A stretch of DNA of 64,000 bases from Pandoraea sputorum (GTDB taxonomy: Bacteria; Pseudomonadota; Gammaproteobacteria; Burkholderiales; Burkholderiaceae). A program made the translations under genes and the position numbers. The DNA lies in assembly GCF_000814845.2 (NCBI RefSeq), contig NZ_CP010431.2, positions 1,240,001 through 1,304,000 of the forward strand. Direction: 5' to 3'. This document shows, piece after piece, positions 1 to 8,212 of this stretch. The notes under the pieces are model-generated. The model did no database searches, was not told the origin of the DNA, and was given only the letters and a program-made list of their open reading frames with translations. How positions within the stretch are numbered: the first letter of the stretch is position 1; the number at the start of each line of letters is the position of its first letter.

Positions 1-1
1 G

Positions 2-769
2 GTCAATCCGGGTAATTCGGGCGGACCGCTGTTCAACCTGAACGGTGAGGTCATCGGCATCAACTCGATGATCTACTCGCGTACCGGCGGATTCCAGGGC
101 TTGTCGTTCGCGATTCCGATCGACATGGCGATGAAGGTCAAGACGCAGCTTCAGCAGTACGGCAAGGTGAGTCGCGGTCGCATCGGTGTGGCGATTCAGG
201 AAGTGAATCAGTCGCTGGCGAAGTCGTTCGGTCTGCCCAAGCCTACCGGTGCGTTGGTGTCGTCCATCGACAAGAACGGCCCGGCGGCGAAGTCGGATCT
301 GAAGCCGGGGGACGTGATTCTGGCCGTCAACGGCGCGACCATCGAGGATTCGGTGCAGTTGCCGGAGAAGATTGCGGATATGCGTCCGGGGCAGACAGCC
401 ACGCTCACTGTGTGGCGTAACGGCGCGAAGCAGGATGTGTCGGTGAAGATTGCCGCGCTCAACGACAAGAAGGACACGGCGAGCACCGACGATTCGGCAA
501 CGCATGGTCGGCTGGGCCTGGCGGTTCGCGAACTGTCGCCGCAGGAGAAGCAGGCGGCGCAGGTGACGAATGGTCTGCTGGTCGCACGTGCGGGTGGTCC
601 GGCAGAGCAGGCCGGGGTGGAGGCGGGCGACATCATTCTGTCGCTCAACGGCACGCCGGTCACGAGCGTCGCGCAACTGAGCGAGAAGCTCAAGAAGGCG
701 GGCAATAATGTCGCGTTGCTCGTGCAGCGCGACGGGCAACAGATTTTCATCCCGGTCGATCTCGGCTAA
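2..769 (+). CDS. degQ: DegQ/HtrA-family periplasmic serine endoprotease (5' truncated by window)
   Basis: Only the C-terminal 255 residues are inside the window; the frame is open from base 2. It begins at the catalytic-serine motif VNPGNSGGPLFN, with the nucleophile at visible residue 6, followed by the end of the trypsin-like domain (FAIPIDMAMKV). Two PDZ domains follow: the first around visible residues 55-140 with GRIGVAIQEV, the second around 160-250 with GRLGLAVREL. This is the domain order of DegP/DegQ/MucD proteases, which degrade or refold damaged periplasmic proteins. The His and Asp of the triad and the signal peptide must lie upstream. DegQ, DegP and MucD cannot be separated on this fragment. 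Confidence 0.93.
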   Translation, partial: VNPGNSGGPLFNLNGEVIGINSMIYSRTGGFQGLSFAIPIDMAMKVKTQLQQYGKVSRGRIGVAIQEVNQSLAKSFGLPKPTGALVSSIDKNGPAAKSDLKPGDVILAVNGATIEDSVQLPEKIADMRPGQTATLTVWRNGAKQDVSVKIAALNDKKDTASTDDSATHGRLGLAVRELSPQEKQAAQVTNGLLVARAGGPAEQAGVEAGDIILSLNGTPVTSVAQLSEKLKKAGNNVALLVQRDGQQIFIPVDLG

Positions 770-898
770 GGCTTTTATGCCTCTTAGGCTACACAGGCCC
801 CGAGAAAGACGCCAAGGGGTGCCACGCACTACCCGGGTACCGACGGCGGCGCTGTCGGTACGAACCGCATCGTTAAATCATGCAAGGGGAGGTTGAAC

Positions 899-1348
899 AT
901 GTGGCAACAACAATGGCAACGCTGGTCGGTGGCAGCCGCCACCGCCGCAGCACTGACGGGCAGTCTGGGCGGCATTTCCGTCGCCCATGCACAGGGCGGC
1001 ACCTTGCCCCCGACGATGCAGCAGGGCAACGTGACCTACGTGTCCGGCGGCATCGACAGCGACGAATCGGGCACGTTCAAGCGTGAAGCGTCGCGCTGGC
1101 CGCTGTCCATCATGATGGCCGCACGCGGCGATGGCGCGAACGAATACATTGCCGACGCTCAGGTGCAGATCATGCACGGCGGCACGACAGTGCTCGATAC
1201 GCGCTCGAAAGGGCCTTACATGCTGGTGAAGTTGCCCGACGGCGACTACACCGTGAAGGTGACGTACGAGGGCAAGCCCATGACGAAGGATGTGAAGGTT
1301 TCCGCCAAGGGTCACGCCGTCGCATCGTTTCTGTGGCCGCACGAATGA
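899..1348 (+). CDS. Exported carboxypeptidase-regulatory-like (Ig-fold) domain protein
   Basis: 149 residues. A TTG at 893 is in frame, but the strong AGGGGAGG element (885-892) sits 6 nt from the ATG at 899, so 899 is chosen. Residues about 1-33 form a signal peptide ending SVAHAQ, predicting periplasmic export. The mature part holds a small beta-sandwich (YIADAQVQI, YMLVKLPDGDYTVKVTYEGK, VSAKGHAVASFLW) typical of carboxypeptidase-regulatory-like/transthyretin-like domains, which usually bind partners rather than catalyse. It stands alone between degQ and a good terminator at 1444-1480. The family is common in Burkholderia and Pandoraea, but I know of no assigned role. Confidence 0.8.
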   Translation: MWQQQWQRWSVAAATAAALTGSLGGISVAHAQGGTLPPTMQQGNVTYVSGGIDSDESGTFKREASRWPLSIMMAARGDGANEYIADAQVQIMHGGTTVLDTRSKGPYMLVKLPDGDYTVKVTYEGKPMTKDVKVSAKGHAVASFLWPHE

Positions 1349-1443
1349 TGTGCCGATCAGTCGGGCGAACGTAGTGCCACGGATGTTTGACGCGTAAGTT
1401 GAGGTTACCCAGGCAGTACCACTCTGCAACGAGTGAGCGAGTT

Positions 1444-1480
1444 GCGCCGCCATGTTCTTCATGGCGGCGCTTTTTTTTTT
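1444..1480 (+). terminator. Rho-independent terminator
   Basis: Perfect 11-bp stem (GCGCCGCCATG, 1444-1454, with 1460-1470), a 5-nt loop and an uninterrupted run of ten T (1471-1480). It ends the transcript of the exported protein gene at 899-1348. Confidence 0.93.
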
Positions 1481-1518
1481 GCAGATTCGGAAAAGGTGGG
1501 GCGCGAGGGGGCGGGCTG

Positions 1519-2553
1519 TCAGGCAGCGCTACGGCACGGGGCAGCAGACGGAGTGTCGTCGTCTGACGGGGTAGATGCACCTTCGGCACGCACGGCAAAC
1601 GTCTGCGTGACGGCGATACCGTTTTTGATCGCCGTCATCTCGGCAAGAATCGCCACGGCGATTTCGGCAGGCGTGCGCGCGCCGAGGTGCATACCGACAG
1701 GGCCATGCAGCCGCTCGATTTCTGTCGTGCTCAGATCGAACAGCGAGAGCCGCTCGCGACGTCGTGCATTGTTCACACGCGATCCGATCGCACCGATGTA
1801 GAACGCTGGCGACTTGAGCGCTTCGAGCAGCGCCATGTCGTCGAGCTTCGGATCGTGCGTGAGCGTGAGCACGGCGCTGTGGGAATCGAGTTGCAGACGG
1901 ACGATGAGATCGTCGGGCATCTCGCGCGAAAGTTCGGTGCCCTCGACCTGCCATTCGTCGGCATACTCGCTGCGCGGGTCGCAGACGATCACGTGATAGT
2001 CGAGCGCACATGCCATGCTCGCCACATATTTCGAGAGCTGTCCCGCACCGATCACCACCAGACGATGGCGCGGCCCATGCGACGTGATCAGACGCTCGCC
2101 GTCGAACTCGACGGACGGCGTGTGGTGTCCCGGCGCCATGCGGACTGCGCCGGTCTTCATATCCAGTTCGCGCACGACGAGCCGGAATTGACCGATGCTG
2201 TCGAGCAGTTCGGGAATGCGCGACGTCTCACGCACGGGTTCGAGCACCAGTTGCAGCGTGCCGCCACACGGCAACCCGAAGCGATGCGCTTCCTCGGCAG
2301 TGACGCCATAGCTGGTGATTTGGGGACGGTCCTGCGGCCAGTCGCCGTCGCGAATACGCGCCACGAGATCGTCTTCGACGCAGCCGCCGGACACAGAACC
2401 GACGAGATGACCGTCTTCACGGATCGCGAGCATCGAGCCCACGGGACGCGGGGCAGAACCCCAGGTGCGCACAACGGTGCCCAGCGTGACGAAAAAGCCT
2501 GCGCGGGTCCACTGTACGGCGGACTTCAGCACTTCCAGATCGACACTGTCCAT
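1519..2553 (-). CDS. XdhC/CoxI-family molybdenum-cofactor maturation protein
   Basis: 344 residues. The start ATG at 2553 follows GAAGGAAGAG at good spacing; the open frame continues 210 codons upstream without coding signs, and that part is rejected. The N-terminal XdhC_CoxI domain carries the family motifs SGGCVEDD (about residue 60) and LPCGGTLQ (about 97). The C-terminal half is a Rossmann-like XdhC_C domain (RLVVIGAGQLSKYVASMA, then IGAIGSR). XdhC proteins bind the molybdenum cofactor, promote its sulfuration and hand it to xanthine-dehydrogenase-type enzymes. It is divergent from a CoxG-like gene, which fits a molybdoenzyme maturation locus, although no xanthine dehydrogenase or CO dehydrogenase subunit is present here. 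Confidence 0.88.
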   Translation of the reverse strand: MDSVDLEVLKSAVQWTRAGFFVTLGTVVRTWGSAPRPVGSMLAIREDGHLVGSVSGGCVEDDLVARIRDGDWPQDRPQITSYGVTAEEAHRFGLPCGGTLQLVLEPVRETSRIPELLDSIGQFRLVVRELDMKTGAVRMAPGHHTPSVEFDGERLITSHGPRHRLVVIGAGQLSKYVASMACALDYHVIVCDPRSEYADEWQVEGTELSREMPDDLIVRLQLDSHSAVLTLTHDPKLDDMALLEALKSPAFYIGAIGSRVNNARRRERLSLFDLSTTEIERLHGPVGMHLGARTPAEIAVAILAEMTAIKNGIAVTQTFAVRAEGASTPSDDDTPSAAPCRSAA

Positions 2554-2920
2554 AGCACTCTTCCTTCGCCAATACGCGAGCGACCGACCGCTGGCCAGGG
2601 GACCTTGGCTGCGATGGCTCTGATTCTGCGCCGCTCGATGTGATGCGGCGAAGTATATCGCGCCTTGGCTTGCGCTGTATTTCAGCCGATACTCCGGTCG
2701 GGCGGGGTGCCGCTGGTGGTCAACGTGCGGTGGAACGGCATCGCCACCCCGGGACGCGATGCCGCAGCCGTGATCTGACGAGCGGTAACTCGTGTCACAA
2801 TAGTTCGATGTTCGAGACAACGCCGCAATGCCGCAATATCCGTACTTCGCCATGTCGCGATGCTGCCATGCCACCTGAGGGACCGACGTCCATCGGGCGC
2901 AGACGCTAAGGAGAGGGGCA
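2554..2920. other. Divergent intergenic region, no gene seen
   Basis: 367 bp between the divergent xdhC-type and coxG-type genes. Open frames on both strands cross it, but none has a Shine-Dalgarno-supported start or recognisable protein. Promoters for both directions must lie here; I could not pick a convincing -35/-10 pair. Confidence 0.5.
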
Positions 2921-3538
2921 ATGGAACTACAGAACAGTCGACAGTTACCCGTCGCGCGTGATGTCGCGTGGATCGCGTTGAACGACCCGGGCGTGTTGCA
3001 GGGATGTATTCCGGGGTGCGAGTCGATCGAGCGCGTGGACGACACGACGTGGACCATCGCTATCGCAGCGACACTCGGCCCCGTGGGCGGACGCTGGACC
3101 GGGCGTATCAAGCTGACCGACGTGATCGTGCCGAGCGCGTACACACTGCATTTCGACGGGATCGGTTCGTCGGCCGGCCACACACGTGGTCAGGCCGCCG
3201 TCACGCTGACACCGCAAGGACCGATGACCACATTGATGACTTACGACCTGAAGGCGCAGTTCGGTGGCGAGTACGCCAAGCTCGATACGCCGCAGGTCGA
3301 CGGCGCGGCCGCCGCGCTTGCCAACGAATTCTTCCGGCGGCTGACGGCCGCCATTGCGCCGCACCACAAGTTGAACGATCCCATTGCCGCCGATGGCGAA
3401 GTGGCCGCCGCGCTGGCGACCGACGCCGCCATGCGCGACATGTCTTCGACTCGGGGCAAGCTCTCGCGCTGGTGGCCGTGGGCAGTGGCGTTGCTGATCC
3501 TGATCTTTATCGTGATGTGGGGCAACCATGCCAGTTGA
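2921..3538 (+). CDS. CoxG-like (SRPBCC) protein with C-terminal membrane anchor
   Basis: 205 residues, started by ATG after AAGGAGAGGGGCA. The first 150 residues match the CoxG/SRPBCC fold: VAWIALNDPGVLQGCIPGCESIE is the family signature, followed by the helix-grip strands (GRWTGRIKLTDV, YTLHFDG, AAVTLTPQGPMTTLMTYDLKAQFGG). A single hydrophobic segment at the extreme C-terminus (about 184-198, WAVALLILIFIVMW) anchors it in the membrane. CoxG tethers CO-dehydrogenase-type molybdoenzymes to the membrane or carries a quinone-like ligand. Here no such enzyme is adjacent; the neighbours are XdhC and a ModE-like regulator. The last 11 bp overlap the regulator gene, indicating coupled translation. 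Confidence 0.82.
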   Translation: MELQNSRQLPVARDVAWIALNDPGVLQGCIPGCESIERVDDTTWTIAIAATLGPVGGRWTGRIKLTDVIVPSAYTLHFDGIGSSAGHTRGQAAVTLTPQGPMTTLMTYDLKAQFGGEYAKLDTPQVDGAAAALANEFFRRLTAAIAPHHKLNDPIAADGEVAAALATDAAMRDMSSTRGKLSRWWPWAVALLILIFIVMWGNHAS

Positions 3539-4046
3539 GCGCCGTCACGGCAAATCTGCGCCGCCCTCTTCACCGTCACCGCAGGAAGACGCGAAGCGCG
3601 ACTCGCTCGCGCGCGAGTTGCTGGCGACGGCCGAAGCGCTCGAAGCGGCTGGCAAGGAACCGGTGTTGCCGGGCGTGGCAGGGTACGACGTGCGCGTGCG
3701 CATTCGCGACGGCGAAACGCCAGTGTTCGGCCCGGGGCGTCTCACGCTGCTGCGCGCCATCGACGCAACGGGGTCGATTTCGGCAGCGGCGCGCCGCATG
3801 AACATGTCGTACCGTCGCGCGTGGCTGCTCGTCGAAGCGATGAACCACGAGTTTCGCGAGCCGCTCGTCACACGTCACATCGGCGGTGTTTCGGGCGGCG
3901 GGGCGCAGTTGACGCCGTTCGCGCAAAACCTCGTCGCGCATTACGACACCCTCATCAAGGAAATCCGCTCGTTGCTCGACGCCCACGTGCCCACCTTCGG
4001 CGCGTATCTCAAAGACGGTAAGGGCGCCGATCCGGACGACGAGTGA
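3528..4046 (+). CDS. ModE N-terminal-domain transcriptional regulator lacking the molybdate-binding domain
   Basis: 172 residues. Residues about 50-135 are the winged helix of ModE proteins: VRIRDGETPVFGPGRLTLLRAIDATGSISAAARRMNMSYRRAWLLVEAMN, then GGAQLTPFAQNLVAHYDTL. Full ModE is about 260 residues and ends in two Mop/TOBE molybdate-binding modules; none is present, so this is a DNA-binding-only form. It overlaps the CoxG-like gene by 11 bp and ends about 5 kb from modABC, which has a ModE-box candidate in its promoter (9171-9196). It is therefore the best local candidate for control of molybdate uptake or of the neighbouring molybdoenzyme. How it would sense molybdate is not evident. Confidence 0.85.
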   Translation: MPVERRHGKSAPPSSPSPQEDAKRDSLARELLATAEALEAAGKEPVLPGVAGYDVRVRIRDGETPVFGPGRLTLLRAIDATGSISAAARRMNMSYRRAWLLVEAMNHEFREPLVTRHIGGVSGGGAQLTPFAQNLVAHYDTLIKEIRSLLDAHVPTFGAYLKDGKGADPDDE

Positions 4047-4318
4047 GTTTGTCTTCCCTGGACGTCCTTCACGTCCGGGGCTGCGGGACAATCGTTCCCA
4101 CCCGCTTCCCACTCGCTCCCAGCTCGCTTCCCACGATTCCCCTTCCGAATTGCCGGGCGCAGCAACGCCGCAACGCCGCAACACCGCAACACCGTTTATC
4201 GTCCGGTATTCCCACTCGCGCCGTTCATCACGAAAAAGTTAATTCTTCGTGAGGACTTCGTCACCGGCACGCGGCGACACTGACTCCATCGAACAACACT
4301 TCTGCGATGGAGACCGCG

Positions 4319-4954
4319 ATGACCACGATGACGAAGTCCGTGCCCCCTGCGGCACAGCCTCCGGTGCGTCCCGCTACGGTTCAGCCGTGGTGGCTGCGCG
4401 TGACGCACTGGCTCAACGTGCTGGCCGTCGTCGTGATGGTCATGAGTGGCTGGCGCATCTACAACGCGTCGCCGATTTTCCCCTTCCGTTTTCCGAACGA
4501 GATCACGCTCGGCGGCTGGCTCGGTGGCGCATTGCAGTGGCACTTCGCCGCCATGTGGCTGCTGGTCGCCAACGGTCTGATCTATCTGACGACGAACGCC
4601 GCGAGCGGCCGCTTCTCGCGTCGCTTCTTCCCGCTGACGCCGCGTGGTGTCGTGCACGATCTTTTCGCGGCACTGCGCGGTCGTCTGACGCACGATGATC
4701 CCCGCCACTACAACCAGGTGCAACGCGCCGCTTATCTGTTCGCGGTGCTGGATCTGGTGTTGCTCGTCGCGTCAGGACTGGCCGTCTGGAAGCCCGTGCA
4801 ACTCGGTTGGCTGTGCACGCTGTTCGGCGGCTTTCAGGGCGCACGTCTTGTTCACTTCATTGCGATGGCCGGCCTCGTGGGCTTCGTCGTCGTCCACGTG
4901 GCGATGGTGGCGTTGGTGCCACGCACGCTGCGCACCATGATTACCGGACGTTGA
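4319..4954 (+). CDS. Cytochrome b561-type membrane subunit (cytochrome b/b6 domain)
   Basis: 211 residues from the ATG at 4319, which has GGAG (4309-4312) 6 nt upstream; the ATG at 4307 would add four residues but lacks a ribosome site. There are four hydrophobic helices with histidines placed for b-type haem ligation: RVTHWLNVL in helix I, LQWHFAAMW in helix II, and RLVHFIAM and VVVHVAMV in the last helix. It is followed 55 bp later by a Tat-exported sulfite-oxidase-family enzyme. The pair resembles other cytochrome b plus molybdopterin oxidoreductase couples, in which the membrane subunit passes electrons between the quinone pool and the periplasmic catalytic subunit. Confidence 0.88.
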   Translation: MTTMTKSVPPAAQPPVRPATVQPWWLRVTHWLNVLAVVVMVMSGWRIYNASPIFPFRFPNEITLGGWLGGALQWHFAAMWLLVANGLIYLTTNAASGRFSRRFFPLTPRGVVHDLFAALRGRLTHDDPRHYNQVQRAAYLFAVLDLVLLVASGLAVWKPVQLGWLCTLFGGFQGARLVHFIAMAGLVGFVVVHVAMVALVPRTLRTMITGR

Positions 4955-5009
4955 ACGGGCGCTGCGCCTGCCCCCATTCATCGCACGCCGACACCAAGGA
5001 AGCCCCGCC

Positions 5010-5828
5010 ATGACGCCCGAACGCAAGTCCTCGATCCTGATGCCCGACGCCCCGGTCGTGCGCGACGGCGAGGCGATTCTTCACGAAGCCCGTGCACTGA
5101 TGACACGTCGCGTGTCCGAGCCGTCGCGCCGCGCGTTTCTCACACGGACGTTGTCGCTCGGCGGCGTCGCGTTGCTCTCTGGCTGTTCGCTCGACGACAA
5201 CGCCAGCGTGGAGTCGGCGCTGACCAGAATCTCACGCTGGAACGATCGCGTGCAGGCCGCGCTGTTCCGAAAGAGTGTGCTGGCCCCGACGTTCCCGGCC
5301 TCGGCCATCACGCGCCCGTTTCCGTTCAACGCGTTCTACTCGATGGACGAAGCGCCCGTGGTGGATGAAGCCGAGTACCGGCTGGAGTTGTCCGGCCTGA
5401 TCGCCGACAAAGCGCCGTGGCGGCTCGACGCCCTGCGTGACTTCGCTGCGCCGCGTGCTGCCGAGCAGATCACCCGTCACGTATGCGTGGAAGGGTGGAG
5501 TGCCATCGGACGCTGGGGGGGTGTGACGTTCGCGGACTTCTTGCGTCGCATCGGCGCGGACACCTCGGCGAAGTACGTCGGCTTCAAGTGTGCGGACGAC
5601 TACTACACGAGCATCGACATGCCCACGGCGTTGCATCCGCAGACGCTGCTGGCGCTCACCTATGACGGCCAGACGCTGCCCCGGGAGTACGGCTTCCCCA
5701 TGAAGCTGCGCATCCCGACCAAGCTCGGCTACAAGAATCCCAAGCATATCCAAGCGATCTACGTGACGAACACGTACTCGGGCGGGTATTGGGAGGACCA
5801 GGGATACAACTGGTTCGGCGGCAGTTGA
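5010..5828 (+). CDS. Tat-exported sulfite-oxidase-family molybdopterin oxidoreductase
   Basis: 272 residues. A twin-arginine motif (SRRAFLTR, residues 39-46) precedes a hydrophobic stretch ending LLSGC, so the enzyme may be a Tat-exported lipoprotein with acceptor Cys59. The body is the sulfite-oxidase/YedY-type Mo-cofactor domain. Conserved RHVCVEGWSAIGRWGG places the Mo-ligating cysteine at about residue 159, and the segment KLGYKNPKHIQAIYVTNTYSGGYW is typical of the family. The substrate is unknown: members act on sulfite, S/N-oxides or oxidised methionine. With the preceding cytochrome b it forms a likely two-gene periplasmic redox system whose cofactor depends on the nearby modABC and XdhC genes. 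Confidence 0.9.
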   Translation: MTPERKSSILMPDAPVVRDGEAILHEARALMTRRVSEPSRRAFLTRTLSLGGVALLSGCSLDDNASVESALTRISRWNDRVQAALFRKSVLAPTFPASAITRPFPFNAFYSMDEAPVVDEAEYRLELSGLIADKAPWRLDALRDFAAPRAAEQITRHVCVEGWSAIGRWGGVTFADFLRRIGADTSAKYVGFKCADDYYTSIDMPTALHPQTLLALTYDGQTLPREYGFPMKLRIPTKLGYKNPKHIQAIYVTNTYSGGYWEDQGYNWFGGS

Positions 5829-5963
5829 TGCCAGGGCCGGTGGCGGCGAAATCGCTCACCGGCGGGCGTGGCTGCACGATTTACGAGACGTCGGCGAACA
5901 GTTGATTGTCGGTTGAAGGTCAGATCGTCTCGATGGAAATTCTCACTCTTGGAGGTAACCGCA

Positions 5964-6272
5964 ATGAAGAAGCAAATTCTGGCAGTGATGGCATTGGGTC
6001 TGGCACTCGGCACGGGTGCAGCTTTTGCGCAGGACGCGATGGGCAAGGGCGACGCGATGTCCAAGGGCGACGCCATGAGTAAGGGGGACGCCATGAGCAA
6101 GGGCGGTGCGATGAGCAAGCACGACGCGATGGGCAAAGGCGATGCAATGTCCAAGGGCGGCGCCATGAGCAAGGGCGATGCGATGGGCAAGGGCGGCGCA
6201 ATGTCCAAGGGCGATGCCATGGGCAAGGGCGACGGGATGGACAAGAGTGGTGCGATGGGCAAGAGCCAGTAA
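5964..6272 (+). CDS. Exported MXKDX-type short-repeat protein
   Basis: 102 residues. The ATG at 5964 has GGAGGT (5951-5956) upstream. Residues 1-22 are a signal peptide ending AAFAQ. The rest is about thirteen back-to-back six-residue units of the form (D/G)AM(G/S)KG, with small variants such as GAMSKH and DGMDKS. This belongs with the small exported 'pentapeptide MXKDX repeat' proteins of Ralstonia and Burkholderia, though the period here is six. The DNA is correspondingly repetitive (18-bp units), so copy number may vary between strains. Methionine and lysine are strongly enriched; metal binding is possible but is only inference. Confidence 0.85.
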   Translation: MKKQILAVMALGLALGTGAAFAQDAMGKGDAMSKGDAMSKGDAMSKGGAMSKHDAMGKGDAMSKGGAMSKGDAMGKGGAMSKGDAMGKGDGMDKSGAMGKSQ

Positions 6273-6326
6273 GCACGCACCGGCGCTATCGAAGGGTAGC
6301 GAACGGCTTGGATGGGCTCAGAGGAA

Positions 6327-6370
6327 ACAAGGCGTTGCAACGGAACTCCGCTGCGACGCCTTGTGTTTTG
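6327..6370. terminator. Hairpin between convergent repeat-protein and modC genes
   Basis: Outer 9-bp stem ACAAGGCGT (6327-6335) pairs with ACGCCTTGT (6356-6364), and inner pairs close on the loop AACT. TGTTTTG follows on the + strand. It separates the convergent genes ending at 6272 and 6403 and probably works for at least the + transcript. Confidence 0.7.
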
Positions 6371-6402
6371 CTGTGTGCCCTGCAGTGCAGTGCAGCGTAA
6401 GG

Positions 6403-7518
6403 TCACCGTGTCAGTGCCACCGACTTGATCAGTAGGTAAACTTCCCGCCCCGGGTACAGTTGCAGCTGATCGGCAGACAAGCGTGTGATGCGCGCGCGCA
6501 GCACGGTGCCGCTGTCCAAACCCCGGTGGCCCTGCAACGTGGCGTCGACTTCGACCGAATCGCCGAGATCACGCAACGTCATGATGGTCGCGGGAAGCAC
6601 GTTCAGCACGCTCGTATCGACAGGGGCCGACGTCGCGACGGCCACATCGCGTTCGCGCACGAGAATTCGACAGCGATCGCCGGGTTGACCGCTCGCACGT
6701 GCCACGCGTAGCCGGATGGCCTCGTCACCGTGCACGGCGACTTCCGTCAGACCGTATTGCGCGTCGTGCGCGACGATGCGCGTCTCCAGCACGATACCGG
6801 GAGACTCGACCGTGCCGTCGAGTGCGTCGCGATGCAGATTGAGGACATCAGCGGGTGCGCCCTGCGAGATCGTGCGTCCTTCCTTGAACAGCACAACCTG
6901 ATCGGCCAGTCGCATGACCTCGTCCAGCGAGTGCGTGACGTACAACACGGGCAGCTTCAGTTCGTGACGAATGCGGTTCAGGTAGTCGAGGATCTCCAGA
7001 CGCCTCGCATGGTCGAGCGAGGCCAGTGGCTCGTCCATGAGGAGCATGCGCGGGCATGACAGCAGCGCCCGGCCGATGCCCACACGCTGCTTCTCGCCGC
7101 CCGAGAGCGCGCCCGGACGACGATCGAGCAAGTGGCCGAGGTTCAGCACATCAACGACATGTTCGAGGGCGATTGCACCGCTACCTGCTGCAGCCACGTC
7201 GCGACGTCGCAGCCAGCGCCCGAAGAGCAGGTTCTGACGCACGGTGAAGTGCGGCATCAAGCGTGCATCCTGGAACACATATCCGATGCGGCGACGCCAG
7301 GTCGGCAGTGCGATACCGGTGGCACTGTCGAATAGCACGTCATCGCCCACGACGATGCGTCCGGCGTCGGGTTTGAGCAGACCGGAGACGGCATTGACCA
7401 CCGTGCTCTTGCCACTGCCGGACGGGCCGAACAGGGCCGTTACGCCCGTGCCTGCGGCGAACTCGGCGTCGAGCACGAAGCTGCCGAAGCGGTGTTGGAG
7501 ACGAACTTCAACCGTCAT
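6403..7518 (-). CDS. modC: Molybdate ABC transporter ATP-binding protein ModC
   Basis: 371 residues, normal ModC length. It has Walker [10 protein letters not shown] (about residue 31), the signature LSGGEKQRVGIGRALL (about 137), Walker B LLMDEPLASLD (about 159) and the H-loop VTHSLDEV. Residues about 290-365 hold the C-terminal TOBE/Mop molybdate-binding module, including DTSVLNVLPATI. It energises molybdate import with ModA and ModB. The start overlaps the end of modB by 11 bp, as expected for a translationally coupled modABC operon transcribed leftward. Confidence 0.95.
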   Translation of the reverse strand: MTVEVRLQHRFGSFVLDAEFAAGTGVTALFGPSGSGKSTVVNAVSGLLKPDAGRIVVGDDVLFDSATGIALPTWRRRIGYVFQDARLMPHFTVRQNLLFGRWLRRRDVAAAGSGAIALEHVVDVLNLGHLLDRRPGALSGGEKQRVGIGRALLSCPRMLLMDEPLASLDHARRLEILDYLNRIRHELKLPVLYVTHSLDEVMRLADQVVLFKEGRTISQGAPADVLNLHRDALDGTVESPGIVLETRIVAHDAQYGLTEVAVHGDEAIRLRVARASGQPGDRCRILVRERDVAVATSAPVDTSVLNVLPATIMTLRDLGDSVEVDATLQGHRGLDSGTVLRARITRLSADQLQLYPGREVYLLIKSVALTR

Positions 7519-8206
7519 GACCCATCGCCTTGCGATTACCGAAGCGAATCAGCACTTCGGAGAAGATGAGCGTGGCGACGGCCAGTACGACCGAAATCGC
7601 GCACATGCGCCAGACCATCGCGTCGCCGTCGGGGACTTGCGTGGCCGTGTAAATCGCCAGTGGCAGCGTCTGCGTCTGTCCGGGAATGTTCGAGACGAAC
7701 GTGATCGTCGCGCCGAACTCGCCCAGGGCACGCGCAAAGGCCAGCACGAAGCCGTGCAGCACGCCGGTCGCGGTGAGCGGCAGCGTCACGGTAAGAAAGG
7801 TGAGCCATGGACCCGCTCCGAGCGTCTGAGCGGCCTGCTCAAGCTTCGTGTCGGACGATTCCAGCGCTTGCCGGATCGCACGCACGAGCAGCGGGAAGCC
7901 CATCACGCCTGCTGCGAGGGCCGCGCCCGTCCAGCGAAAAGCGAAGGTGAAATTGAACCACTCGCGCAGCAGCTTGCCGATCGCGCCTTGCGCACCGAAC
8001 AGAACGAGCAGCGCGAAGCCGACGACCACCGGTGGCAGTACGAGCGGCAAATGCAGGATGGCATCGAGCAGCGCCTTGCCGGGGAAGTGCCGACGGGCGA
8101 GCAGCCAGGCGGCCGCGTAGGCGAAGGGAAGGCTGCAAAGCGTGCCCCACAGACCTACGCGCAGGCTAAGTTCGACGATGCCCCATTCTTCAGGGGTGAG
8201 GCCCAT
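7508..8206 (-). CDS. modB: Molybdate ABC transporter permease ModB
   Basis: 232 residues with five or more hydrophobic helices and the binding-protein-dependent permease EAA-like loop (LEQAAQTLGAGPWLTFLTVTLPL, about 133-155) that contacts ModC. ALGEFGATI is a hallmark of ModB/CysT-type permeases. It lies 6 nt downstream of modA and overlaps modC by 11 bp. No clear Shine-Dalgarno precedes the ATG, so translation probably depends on coupling to modA. Confidence 0.94.
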   Translation of the reverse strand: MGLTPEEWGIVELSLRVGLWGTLCSLPFAYAAAWLLARRHFPGKALLDAILHLPLVLPPVVVGFALLVLFGAQGAIGKLLREWFNFTFAFRWTGAALAAGVMGFPLLVRAIRQALESSDTKLEQAAQTLGAGPWLTFLTVTLPLTATGVLHGFVLAFARALGEFGATITFVSNIPGQTQTLPLAIYTATQVPDGDAMVWRMCAISVVLAVATLIFSEVLIRFGNRKAMGHDG

Positions 8207-8212
8207 GTGGAA

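Noticed and set aside
1433..1801. Plus-strand frame over the terminator and the 3' end of the XdhC gene
   Set aside because: It runs through a strong terminator and is antisense to a well-supported gene.
2640..2909. 89-codon plus-strand frame in the xdhC/coxG gap
   Set aside because: No ribosome site, no recognisable composition or motif; it lies where divergent promoters are expected.
2554..3183. Upstream extension of the XdhC frame by 210 codons
   Set aside because: It overlaps the CoxG-like gene, shows no domain, and the ATG at 2553 has an excellent ribosome site.
4168..4196. Short AACGCCGCAAC repeats near 4.17 kb as a CRISPR-like or regulatory array
   Set aside because: The units are only 8-10 bp, imperfect and without spacers; they look like simple repeat sequence between two genes.
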